This document shows positions 16,115-24,223 of a stretch of 64,000 nucleotides of DNA, piece by piece (the first letter of the stretch is position 1; every line of letters starts with the position of its first letter). Below the pieces are notes generated by a model that worked only from the letters and a program-made list of their open reading frames with translations, was not told where the DNA came from and searched no databases. Both the position numbers and the translations under genes were made by a program. Source of the stretch: Gordonia asplenii (GTDB lineage: Bacteria > Actinomycetota > Actinomycetes > Mycobacteriales > Mycobacteriaceae); contig NZ_JABBNB010000004.1 of assembly GCF_012933505.1 (NCBI RefSeq), positions 203,592 through 267,591 on the forward strand. Direction: 5' to 3'.

Positions 16115-18871
16115 ATGTCAGGTCCGGGTGAGGGTGTGGGAGATCAGCCGCAGGCGTCGACGAAGTTCGAGTCCCGGATGACTCGTCGCGGACTCGTGCG
16201 ACGTCAGCGACTGCTCGATGCGCTGGCAACCGGACGGACCAACCCGCTCACCGTGATTCACGGCCCGGCCGGATTCGGCAAGAGCACCCTCGCCGCGCAG
16301 TGGCAAGACCAGCTGCGCAGCGAGGGTGTCGCCGTCGGGTGGCTGAGCATCGATCGTGACGACAACAACCCGGTGTGGTTCGTCCGCGACTTGATCGCCG
16401 CGATCACCCGTGCGCAGGCGTCACTCGGTTCGGGTCTGATCAGCATTCTGGAACAGCATTCCGGCGATGGCGTGCGCGCGGTCATGGCTGGGCTGATCGA
16501 GCAGATCGTCGACGACGGTCGGCCGTTGGCGGTCGTCATCGACGATTGGCATCTGATCGACGATGCCGCCACCACCGACGTGTTCGAGTACCTGCTGGAC
16601 TTCTGCCCGGACAATCTGAACGTCATCGTCACCAGTCGCACGAGGATGCACGCGGTCGCCACGCTGCGGGTACGCAGTCGACTGACCGAGATCGACGCTC
16701 GCCAGCTCCGGTTCGACCGACGCGAATCAAGCGCTTTTCTCCGGGAGATGAACGCGCTGACGCTCGCCGACGACGACGTCCAAGCCCTGTGGGCGACGAC
16801 GGACGGATGGGTCGCGGCGCTGCAACTGGCGACGCTGTCGCTGCGGAATAGCGGTGATCCGGCCGCGGTGATCGCGGGCTTCAGCGGACGACATCATTCC
16901 ATCGGCGAATACCTCGCCGAGGCGGTGCTCGATTCGCTTTCGCCGGAGCTGCTCGATTTCCTGTTGACGACGTCGATCTGCGATCGATTGTGCGCGTCGC
17001 TGGCGGCCGCGGTGAGCGGCCACCGCGATGGGGGCGCGATGCTCGACGAACTGCGGCGCCGAAACCTCTTTCTGGTGTCGCTCGACGACGAAGACGTGTG
17101 GTACCGCTATCACCACCTGTTCGCCGGATATCTACGGCGTCGACTCGAGCGCGACTACCCGGAGCGGGTCACCGAACTGAACAGGGTGGCATCTGTCTGG
17201 TTCGCCGAGCACGGCCACCTGTCCGATGCCGTCGATCACGCATTGGTCGCGGGCGAACCCGAACGGGCGGCCGACCTCGTCGAGGAGCGCGCGATGGCGT
17301 TCGTCGAACAGAGCCGCATGGCCACCCTGCTCGGCCTCGTCGACAAACTGCCCGGACGGATCGTTGCTGCCCGGGCCACATTGCAGATGGCGATCGCGTG
17401 GGCCTATTGCCTACTGCACCGCCTCGACGAGGCGGATCTCGCACTGGTGCGCGCTCGCTCTCTCGCCGACGATCCGCCGGCCGCGGTGTCGGTGGAGACC
17501 GACCTGCTGGCCGCCTGTATCGACGTCTACGGCGACCGAATCGATCGCGTCCGGCGGCTGACCGCCCCGATCTTGGAGCACCCCAACGACTTTCGGCCAT
17601 TCGTGGTCGCCGGTGCGGCCAATCTGCTGTCTTTCGTCGATCTGCACACGTTTCGCTACGAGCAGGTTCGCGCGACACAGCGTTCGGTCAGCGGCTTCCA
17701 GGAACTCAATCCCGGTGCGTTCGCGCCGGTGTACGGGAAATGCTTCGTCGGTTTGGCTGAGACCGCACGCCTGGACCTCGACGCGGCCGAACGTAACTAC
17801 CGCGACGCGGTGGCCATCGCCACCCAGAACGGCGGTTCGGGAACCTATGCTCAGCGACTCGCGGCGGGGCAGCTGGGCATCCTGCTCTACGAGCGGGACG
17901 ATCTCGACGCGGCCGAGACGCTGATCGGGGAATGTCTGCTGTTGGGCGTCGAAGGCGGCGTGGCCGACCTGATGATCCTCACCTACACGACGATGGCGCG
18001 CATCAGAGCGTTGCGCGAAAACTACAGTGGTGCAATCGAATTGCTCGGTGACGCGCGCAAGGTCGCAGGCAAACTGCGGCTGCCGAGACTGGCGTCGGCT
18101 GCCGATCAGGAATTGACCACGCTGCTGGTGATGATGGGCGATCTGGCCGGCGCACGTGATGTGGTGACCAGAAACCAGGTCGATTTCGGCGTGGTGGCGG
18201 CCGCGTCCGCGGATTCTCCGCCGAATGGGATCGTTCTATCCATCCGGCGAAGCCAGCTCGCGATGCGCACGAAACTGCTTCTCGCCCAAGGGGATATCGA
18301 TGGCGCGACGAAGGTGGCGGCGGCGCGTCTCGACGAGGCGCGAGCCGCGCCCTGGCCGTATGAGGAGATGGCGGCACGAGTCGCGCTGGCCGAGGTCGTC
18401 AGCGTCGCCGACCGTGACGACGCCGCCCGGATCTTGGCGCCCGCCGTGATCGTGGGCAACCGTGTCGGCCTGATCAGGACGATCGTCGACGGTGGTCCGG
18501 CGATCGCCCGTGTTCTCGGCGACCTGCTCGACAGTCAGCGGGTCGGCCGACACGTCGACGACGTGCCCGCGATGTCCGCGGATTACCTGCGGACCTTGGT
18601 GACGTCGACGCAGGTCTCGGCGTCGAATGCGATTGCGGTGGCGCCGGCCCACGGCAAGCGTCGTGCGATGCCCGAGGAGCAATTGAACGGACGGGAGATC
18701 GACATCCTCAAACTCCTCGAACGCGGCATGCCCAACAGTGCGATCGCGCGGGGTTTCGGTATCAAACTCAACACCGTCAAGTGGTACCTGAAGAACATCT
18801 ACACCAAGCTCGGCGTCACCAGCCGTGCCGAAGCGGTCGCCGAGGCGCGCCGCCGCGCATTGATCGACTGA
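16115..18871 (+). CDS. MalT/LAL-type LuxR transcriptional activator
   Basis: A 918-residue regulator. The N-terminal ATPase has Walker A GPAGFGKST (50-58) and Walker-B-like LAVVIDDWHLID. A long helical, TPR-like middle follows, and the C-terminal LuxR helix-turn-helix is at about 854-918 (LNGREIDILKLLERG, then IKLNTVKWYLKNIY). Such proteins bind ATP and an inducer, oligomerise and activate catabolic promoters. It sits between the carboxylase subunit genes and the ligase/thiolase genes, so it is the likely activator of both. ATG 16115 directly follows a five-codon reading frame (MSEW-stop, 16100-16114), which may couple translation. Confidence 0.85.
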   Translation: MSGPGEGVGDQPQASTKFESRMTRRGLVRRQRLLDALATGRTNPLTVIHGPAGFGKSTLAAQWQDQLRSEGVAVGWLSIDRDDNNPVWFVRDLIAAITRAQASLGSGLISILEQHSGDGVRAVMAGLIEQIVDDGRPLAVVIDDWHLIDDAATTDVFEYLLDFCPDNLNVIVTSRTRMHAVATLRVRSRLTEIDARQLRFDRRESSAFLREMNALTLADDDVQALWATTDGWVAALQLATLSLRNSGDPAAVIAGFSGRHHSIGEYLAEAVLDSLSPELLDFLLTTSICDRLCASLAAAVSGHRDGGAMLDELRRRNLFLVSLDDEDVWYRYHHLFAGYLRRRLERDYPERVTELNRVASVWFAEHGHLSDAVDHALVAGEPERAADLVEERAMAFVEQSRMATLLGLVDKLPGRIVAARATLQMAIAWAYCLLHRLDEADLALVRARSLADDPPAAVSVETDLLAACIDVYGDRIDRVRRLTAPILEHPNDFRPFVVAGAANLLSFVDLHTFRYEQVRATQRSVSGFQELNPGAFAPVYGKCFVGLAETARLDLDAAERNYRDAVAIATQNGGSGTYAQRLAAGQLGILLYERDDLDAAETLIGECLLLGVEGGVADLMILTYTTMARIRALRENYSGAIELLGDARKVAGKLRLPRLASAADQELTTLLVMMGDLAGARDVVTRNQVDFGVVAAASADSPPNGIVLSIRRSQLAMRTKLLLAQGDIDGATKVAAARLDEARAAPWPYEEMAARVALAEVVSVADRDDAARILAPAVIVGNRVGLIRTIVDGGPAIARVLGDLLDSQRVGRHVDDVPAMSADYLRTLVTSTQVSASNAIAVAPAHGKRRAMPEEQLNGREIDILKLLERGMPNSAIARGFGIKLNTVKWYLKNIYTKLGVTSRAEAVAEARRRALID

Positions 18872-18884
18872 CGGGCACCGAGCG

Positions 18885-18900
18885 CCACTCCGACGGGTGG
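18885..18900. promoter_or_regulatory. Copy of the carboxylase-promoter 16-mer
   Basis: CCACTCCGACGGGTGG differs by one base from the 16-mer at 8025-8040. Like that one it is followed by GGTG-rich sequence and then, 20-30 bp on, by a GTGA...ATCAC element. It lies in the 90-bp gap between the LuxR regulator and the ligase gene. Confidence 0.6.
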
Positions 18901-18920
18901 TGCCTATTCGCCCCGCTCAG

Positions 18921-18934
18921 GTGACAGTTATCAC
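18921..18934. promoter_or_regulatory. GTGA-N5-ATCAC element upstream of the ligase gene
   Basis: GTGACAGTTATCAC is an imperfect dyad that resembles GTGATGAGCATCAC at 8070-8083. It is the second shared element of the two upstream regions. The similarity alone is modest; its position relative to the shared 16-mer strengthens it. Confidence 0.4.
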
Positions 18935-18961
18935 ATGAATCACAGTGTGGAAGGGACGGCG

Positions 18962-20962
18962 ATGGTGAACGACAACGACTTGTTGTGGACTCCGAGCGCG
19001 GCGTTCGCCGAGGCGTCGAACGTGACGAGACTCCTTGACTGGCTGCGTACCGAGCGCGGTGTCGATCTCGCCGACTACCCGCAGCTGTGGCAGTGGTCGG
19101 TCGACGATATCGCCGCCTTCTGGGAAGCACTGTGGGACTACTTCGGATTCACCTCGCCGACGCCGTATTCAGCGGTGCTGACCAATCCCGTGATGCCCGG
19201 CGCGCAATGGTTCGTGGGCGCACAGATCAACTACGCCGAGCAGATTCTGCGTCGCGCGCGGCCCGGCGAGACGGCGATCCATTTCCGCTCCGAAGCAGCC
19301 GGCGCCGGGTCGCTGACCTGGGACGAACTGGGGCGTCAGGTGCGCTGCGTGGCCAGTTGGCTGCGCGGTGCCGGTGTCGAACCGGGTGATCGCGTTGTCT
19401 CCTATCTGCCGAACTCTCCACAGGCGGTGGTCGCGCTGCTCGCGACCGCCGCGGTCGGTGCGATCTGGTCGAGTTGCTCGCCCGACTTCGGCCAGCACAG
19501 CGTGCTCGACCGATTTCAGCAGATCGGGCCGAAGGTGTTGTTCGCCGCCGACGGGTATCGCTATGGCGGTCGCGACTTCGATCGCCGAGTCGAGACCGCG
19601 GGCATCGTCGACGCGTTGCCGGATCTGCAATGGTATGTCCACGTTCCCTATCTCGACGAGGCGTCGGCGCCCGTCGCGACGTCCGCCGCGTCGGTGCTCT
19701 GGAGCGAGTTGGCGCCCGCCGACGTCGATCGGCCCGATTTCAGCTTCACGCCAACGGAATTCGACCATCCGCTCTGGATCGTCTATTCGTCGGGCACCAC
19801 CGGATTGCCCAAGCCGATCGTGCACGGTCACGGCGGTATCACTCTCGAAATGTCGAAACTGCTGCATTTCCATTTCGACCTACGGCCGGGAAAATCGATG
19901 TTCTTCTTCAGCACCACCGGCTGGGTGATGTGGAACATCGTCGTATCGTCGTTGTTGACCGGGGCCGCCGCGGTGCTCTACGACGGCAATCCCACCCATC
20001 CCGACCCCGACGCCCTGTGGCGGATGGCCGCCGAGACGGGCACCACCTTCTTCGGCACCAGCCCGAGCTACATCGGCTTGATGGACAAGGAAGGTATCTC
20101 GCCCCGGAACAGATACGACCTGTCGAAGATCTCCGGCATCATGCTCGGCGGATCGCCGGCCAGCCCCGAGGCGATGGCGTGGTGTTATGCCAACATCCAC
20201 GACGACATCTGGCTGACATCGCAAAGCGGTGGCACCGACATCGCGTCGGCCTTCGTCGGAGCAGCACCGACGCTACCGGTCCACGCCGGCTGGATTCAGT
20301 GTCGAACGCTCGGCGCCGACGTTCATGCCTACTCCGAGGATGGCCGAGCGATGATCGGCGAGGTCGGCGAGCTGGTCGTCCGCCAGCCGATGCCGTCGAT
20401 GCCGCTGTACTTCTGGAACGATCACGACGGGGCGCGCTACCGCGCGTCGTACTTCGACGAGTTCCCCGGCGTCTGGACGCACGGAGATCATCTGACCATC
20501 AACGACCTCGGTGAATGTCAGATCCACGGTCGATCCGATTCGACGTTGAACCGGTTCGGTGTTCGAATCGGCACCGCCGAGGTGTACCGGACCGTCGAGG
20601 CACTCGACGAGGTGGACGACAGCCTGGTGGTCTGCCTCAACCTCCCCGGTGGAGGGTTCTTCATGCCGCTTTTCGTGAAACCGGCGTCCGGCGTCGACGT
20701 GGACGACGCTCTCATCAACACCATCGCCGAGCGGCTGCGCGCGGAGAACTCCCCGCGGCACGTTCCCGATCGTGTCTACCGTGTCGATCACATCCCGTAC
20801 ACGTTGACCGGCAAGAAGATGGAAGTGCCGGTGCGCAAACTGCTGCTCGGCGTACCGGTCGCCAAGGCGGCCAACCGAGACTCGATGGCCGACCCGGCCG
20901 CGCTCGATTTCTACGTCGAGTTCGGCAGTCGGCACAGCGACTATGAGTTGGAGAAATCATGA
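18962..20962 (+). CDS. Acetoacetate-CoA ligase family; likely beta-keto acid CoA ligase
   Basis: A 666-residue adenylate-forming enzyme with the AMP-binding loop SSGTTGLPKP at about 276-285 and a C-terminal TLTGKKMEVP bearing the catalytic-lysine region. The N-terminal extension (LWQWSVDDIAAFWEAL) is typical of the acetoacetyl-CoA synthetase family, which includes the benzoylacetate-CoA ligase partnered with acetophenone carboxylase. It should convert the beta-keto acid made by the carboxylase to its CoA thioester using ATP. ATG 18962 has AAGGGA upstream; ATG 18935 is an alternative without a visible site. Its last codons overlap the thiolase gene (ATGA). Confidence 0.85.
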   Translation: MVNDNDLLWTPSAAFAEASNVTRLLDWLRTERGVDLADYPQLWQWSVDDIAAFWEALWDYFGFTSPTPYSAVLTNPVMPGAQWFVGAQINYAEQILRRARPGETAIHFRSEAAGAGSLTWDELGRQVRCVASWLRGAGVEPGDRVVSYLPNSPQAVVALLATAAVGAIWSSCSPDFGQHSVLDRFQQIGPKVLFAADGYRYGGRDFDRRVETAGIVDALPDLQWYVHVPYLDEASAPVATSAASVLWSELAPADVDRPDFSFTPTEFDHPLWIVYSSGTTGLPKPIVHGHGGITLEMSKLLHFHFDLRPGKSMFFFSTTGWVMWNIVVSSLLTGAAAVLYDGNPTHPDPDALWRMAAETGTTFFGTSPSYIGLMDKEGISPRNRYDLSKISGIMLGGSPASPEAMAWCYANIHDDIWLTSQSGGTDIASAFVGAAPTLPVHAGWIQCRTLGADVHAYSEDGRAMIGEVGELVVRQPMPSMPLYFWNDHDGARYRASYFDEFPGVWTHGDHLTINDLGECQIHGRSDSTLNRFGVRIGTAEVYRTVEALDEVDDSLVVCLNLPGGGFFMPLFVKPASGVDVDDALINTIAERLRAENSPRHVPDRVYRVDHIPYTLTGKKMEVPVRKLLLGVPVAKAANRDSMADPAALDFYVEFGSRHSDYELEKS

Positions 20963-22134
20963 AAGACATCGTCGTCGCGGGCGTCGGCATGGTCCCGTTC
21001 GCCACGCCGCGCAGGTCCGAACCATATGACGTCATGGCGGCAGCTGCGGTGCGTGCCGCGCTGACCGACGCCGGAGTGACATTCGAGCAACTGCAACAAG
21101 CCTTCGCCGGATACGTCTACGGAGATTCGACGAGTGGTCAGCGCGCGCTGTATCGCGTCGGTACCAGCGGAATCCCGGTCGTGAACGTCAACAACAACTG
21201 TTCGACGGGGTCGTCGGCGCTCTGGTTGGCCCGCCAGGCGATCGCCGCCGGCGCCGACTGCGTCCTGGCCTTCGGATTCGAACAGATGGAGCGTGGCGCG
21301 CTGGCAATCAAATGGCCTGACCGGCCGAGCCCGTTCGCGGACTTCATGACGGTTGCCGAAGGCAGCAACGGGGTGAGCGACGCCCCGTTCGCGGCGCAGC
21401 TGTTCGGCGGTGCGGGCACCGAGTACGCCCAGCGCTACGGGATGGCTCCGGAGACATTCGCCGAGGTGTCGGTCAAGTCGCGCAGGCACGCGGCGCGCAA
21501 TCCGTACGCGGTGTTCCGCGACGAACTGACCGCCGCGCAGGTGCTCGCGGCCCCGCCCGTCTTCGGTCCACTGACTCGACTGCAATGTTGTCCTCCGACG
21601 TGTGGAGCGGCCGCGGCAATTGTCACCAGCGGTGACTTTGCGCGCCGACACGGCCTGCGCACCGACGTCGTGATCCGCGCGCAGGCGATGACGACCGATC
21701 GTGCCGACACCTTCGGTGGGTCGCTGATGGAACTGGTCGGCGCGGGGATGAGCCGCCGCGCCGCCGACGACGTCTACGAGACCGCCGGCGTGGACCCGCA
21801 TGACCTCGACGTAGTCGAGCTGCACGACTGTTTCACCACCAACGAGGTCCTCAGCTACGAAGCCCTCCGGCTGACTCCGGAGGGCACCGCGGAAAAGTTC
21901 ATCCGGGACGGCGACAACACCTACGGCGGGCGGGTGGTGACGAATCCCTCCGGTGGGCTGCTCTCGAAAGGCCACCCGCTGGGCGCGACCGGCCTGGCGC
22001 AATGTGCCGAACTGACCTGGCAGCTACGTGGCGAGGCCGGGCCGCGACAGGTCGACGGTGCGCGATTGGCGTTGCAACACAACATCGGACTGGGTGGCGC
22101 GGCAGTCGTGACCTTGTACGAGAAGGTGTCGTGA
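20959..22134 (+). CDS. SCP2-type thiolase
   Basis: A 391-residue thiolase-superfamily enzyme. The acyl-accepting Cys81 is in NNNCSTGSSAL, then come HDCFTTNEVLSYEAL and the C-terminal SKGHPLGATG. This pattern is that of SCP2/lipid-transfer-type thiolases. The start overlaps the ligase stop by four bases, so the two are co-translated. The natural role is cleavage of the beta-ketoacyl-CoA made by the ligase into acyl-CoA and acetyl-CoA, completing the ketone pathway. If the substrate is acetophenone the products would be benzoyl-CoA and acetyl-CoA (inference). Confidence 0.85.
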   Translation: MKDIVVAGVGMVPFATPRRSEPYDVMAAAAVRAALTDAGVTFEQLQQAFAGYVYGDSTSGQRALYRVGTSGIPVVNVNNNCSTGSSALWLARQAIAAGADCVLAFGFEQMERGALAIKWPDRPSPFADFMTVAEGSNGVSDAPFAAQLFGGAGTEYAQRYGMAPETFAEVSVKSRRHAARNPYAVFRDELTAAQVLAAPPVFGPLTRLQCCPPTCGAAAAIVTSGDFARRHGLRTDVVIRAQAMTTDRADTFGGSLMELVGAGMSRRAADDVYETAGVDPHDLDVVELHDCFTTNEVLSYEALRLTPEGTAEKFIRDGDNTYGGRVVTNPSGGLLSKGHPLGATGLAQCAELTWQLRGEAGPRQVDGARLALQHNIGLGGAAVVTLYEKVS

Positions 22135-22161
22135 TCTGTCTGTGAGCATCTGCGGCGAGCA

Positions 22162-22190
22162 TTGACGCCACCTTCGGTAAGTAGTAACTT
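22162..22190 (+). promoter_or_regulatory. Promoter of the ArsR-SRPBCC operon
   Basis: TTGACG (22162-22167) and TAACTT (22185-22190) are separated by 17 nt. Transcription would begin within a few bases of the GTG at 22198, so the message would be leaderless or nearly so. The palindrome at 22175-22194 covers the -10 element. Confidence 0.6.
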
Positions 22191-22194
22191 ACCG
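22175..22194. promoter_or_regulatory. ArsR operator
   Basis: CGGTAAGT and ACTTACCG form a perfect 8-bp inverted repeat with a 4-nt spacer, directly over the -10 element and just before the ArsR start codon. This is the classic layout for autorepression by an ArsR-type dimer. Confidence 0.7.
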
Positions 22195-22197
22195 TTC

Positions 22198-22551
22198 GTG
22201 GCTGCTTACCAATCTGACGACGTGTGGGCGGCGGTCGCCGATCCCACCCGCCGCAGCATTCTGGAACGACTCGCCCGCGGTCCGTGTGCCGTGGGCGAGT
22301 TGGCGTCGGGGCTGCCGATCAGCAGACCTGCCGTGTCGCAACACCTTCGGGTGCTGCGGTCGGCGGGATTGGTCAGTGATCACGCGGCGGGAACACGCCG
22401 CTTCTACCGGCTCGACCGCGCGGGACTCGACGTCCTGCGCGATGAGATCGACCGGTTCTGGACGAGTGTGCTGGACTCGTACCAACGGATCGTCGAGGCC
22501 GAAGCGGCCGCCGAGAGATATGCGAAAAGTCAACGGCAGCAAAAGGATTGA
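22198..22551 (+). CDS. ArsR-family transcriptional repressor
   Basis: A 117-residue winged-helix protein. It has VADPTRRSILERLARG, VGELASGLPISRPAVSQHLRVLRSAGLV as the recognition region and a wing at GTRRFYRLDRAG. No metal-binding Cys cluster is visible, so it belongs with the group paired with SRPBCC (AHSA1) proteins and not the arsenic sensors. GTG 22198 is chosen because the promoter and operator end just before it, whereas an ATG-like start at 22162 would lie upstream of the promoter's output. The next gene starts two bases after its stop. Confidence 0.88.
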   Translation: MAAYQSDDVWAAVADPTRRSILERLARGPCAVGELASGLPISRPAVSQHLRVLRSAGLVSDHAAGTRRFYRLDRAGLDVLRDEIDRFWTSVLDSYQRIVEAEAAAERYAKSQRQQKD

Positions 22552-22553
22552 TC

Positions 22554-23036
22554 ATGACTCAGGCGACACCACACACCACCGTCCGCAAGACCATCACCGT
22601 CGCGGCGCCCCTGCATCTCGCGTATCGCGTGTTCACCGAGCGCTTCGGTGATTTCAAGCCGCGTGAGCACAACATCATGGCGGTGCCGATCGAGGACACC
22701 GTCTTCGAGGCTCGCGTCGGCGGTTACATCTACGACCGCGGCACCGACGGCACGATCTGTCGATGGGCACGCGTACTGGAACTCGATCCGCCCAACCGCG
22801 TCGTGTTCAGCTGGGACATCGGGCCGACGTGGCAGGTGGAGACGGATGCGTCGAAGACCAGTGAGGTGGAGGTGACGTTCACCGCCGAAGGCGACGAGCG
22901 CACCCGCGTCGACCTAGAGCATCGGCACCTCGATCGGCACGGCGAGGGGTGGGAGGCCGTCGCGGGCGGCGTCGGGAACGACGCGGGCTGGCCGTTGTAT
23001 CTCCAGCGGTACGCCGAGATCGCGGAATCTGTTTGA
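22554..23036 (+). CDS. SRPBCC (AHSA1-type) protein
   Basis: A 160-residue single-domain START/Bet v1-like protein with the AHSA1 pattern: TVAAPLHLAYRVFTERFGDF, the strand RWARVLELDPPNRVVFSWDI, TEVEVTF-like strands and the long C-terminal helix GWEAVAGGVGNDAGWPLYL. Such proteins bind a hydrophobic ligand in a deep cavity; most are uncharacterised. It forms a two-gene operon with the ArsR repressor, a very common actinobacterial pairing, and is presumably derepressed with it. ATG 22554 follows AAAAGG at 7-nt spacing. Confidence 0.85.
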   Translation: MTQATPHTTVRKTITVAAPLHLAYRVFTERFGDFKPREHNIMAVPIEDTVFEARVGGYIYDRGTDGTICRWARVLELDPPNRVVFSWDIGPTWQVETDASKTSEVEVTFTAEGDERTRVDLEHRHLDRHGEGWEAVAGGVGNDAGWPLYLQRYAEIAESV

Positions 23037-23066
23037 GCGGGAGAGCGACCCACAGTTGAACGGGGT

Positions 23067-23087
23067 GCACGACGATAACTGTCGTGC
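23067..23087. terminator. Stem-loop between convergent genes
   Basis: GCACGAC and GTCGTGC form a 7-bp stem around a 7-nt loop between the convergent SRPBCC and FabH genes. There is no T-tract, so it is a candidate bidirectional terminator only. Confidence 0.4.
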
Positions 23088-23124
23088 TCGCCGACTGCGC
23101 TGTAGGTAACTTTCGAATTCGCGG

Positions 23125-24180
23125 CTACAGACTCGTCACCGTCGGGGCCGGCGGCAGAGTCACGACCGCCCCGGCGTAGCTCAGGCCGGCGCCGAAGCCC
23201 AGCAGCAACGCGGTCTGACCGCCGGTCGCCTTGCCGCTGACCAGCATCTCCTCCATGGCCAGCGGGATCGACGCGGCCGACGTGTTGCCGGTGTTCTCGA
23301 TGTCGTTGGCGATCGGAATGTCGTCGGCGAGACCGAGATTGCGGGCCATCAACTCGTTGATGCGGGCATTGGCCTGGTGTGGGATGAACACCTCGATGTC
23401 GGATTTGTCGACGCCGGAGCGTTCGATGACGGCGCTGAGCGCCTTCGGCAATGTGATTGCCGCCCAACGGAATACGCGGGGCCCCTCCATGGTCACGACC
23501 ATCCGCCCGACGGGATCGGTTGCGGCGTCGCGATTCTGGTAATCCTGGGCGCGATCCATGTACTCGGGGATGTCGTAGTTCTGCGCGATGGCTGCGGAAT
23601 TCTCGCCGTCGGAGCCCCACACCGTCGGGGAGATTCCGTTGACGTCGCTCGGTCCGACGATCACCGCGCCCGCGCCGTCGCCGAAGATGAAGGCGGTGTT
23701 GCGGTCGGTGGGGTCCATCACGACCGACATCGTCTCGACGCCGATCAACAGCACGTACTCGGCGGTGCCGGACCGGACGGTGTCGGCGGCGATGCCCAGG
23801 CCGTACCCGAAGCCGCCGCAGCCGGCGGCGATGTCGTAGGCGGGGATGCCGTTGATCCCGAGGTCGTATGCGACTACCGGCGCGCCGTGCGGGATCTTGG
23901 TCTTCCAACTGCCGGTGGCCAGGATCAGCGCGCCGACTTGCTCTTTCGCGATGCCCGCGTTGGAGATGGCGCGCTCGGCCGCGGCGACGGCCATGGTCCG
24001 CGCCGACTCGTCGCCGCTGATCCACCGGCGATTGCGGATGCCGCTGCGCTCGAAGATCCACTCATCGGTCGAGTCGAGTACCTCGCACACCTCGTCGTTG
24101 GACACCACTCGCGTGGGCCGGTAGGCACCGATTCCCAACATGGCGACATTGGGGCGTCCGACGGTAGTGGCAAGTGGCAT
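23125..24180 (-). CDS. Second beta-ketoacyl-ACP synthase III (FabH family)
   Basis: A 351-residue KAS III with an intact triad: Cys121 in AAGCGGFGYG, His268 in IPHQANARI and Asn299 in [10 protein letters not shown]. It is clearly paralogous to the enzyme at 3796-4815, sharing the opening layout GIGAYRPxRVVxNDE and the triad surroundings. The central substrate-facing region differs (SWKTKIPHGAPVVAYDLGI here), so starter preference may differ. It lies upstream of nothing obviously biosynthetic and converges with the SRPBCC gene; pth follows on the upstream side in the same orientation. Confidence 0.88.
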   Translation of the reverse strand: MPLATTVGRPNVAMLGIGAYRPTRVVSNDEVCEVLDSTDEWIFERSGIRNRRWISGDESARTMAVAAAERAISNAGIAKEQVGALILATGSWKTKIPHGAPVVAYDLGINGIPAYDIAAGCGGFGYGLGIAADTVRSGTAEYVLLIGVETMSVVMDPTDRNTAFIFGDGAGAVIVGPSDVNGISPTVWGSDGENSAAIAQNYDIPEYMDRAQDYQNRDAATDPVGRMVVTMEGPRVFRWAAITLPKALSAVIERSGVDKSDIEVFIPHQANARINELMARNLGLADDIPIANDIENTGNTSAASIPLAMEEMLVSGKATGGQTALLLGFGAGLSYAGAVVTLPPAPTVTSL

Positions 24181-24223
24181 CGATCAGATCCTCACGGTGA
24201 GTGAACGTGTTCTCTCGAAATGT

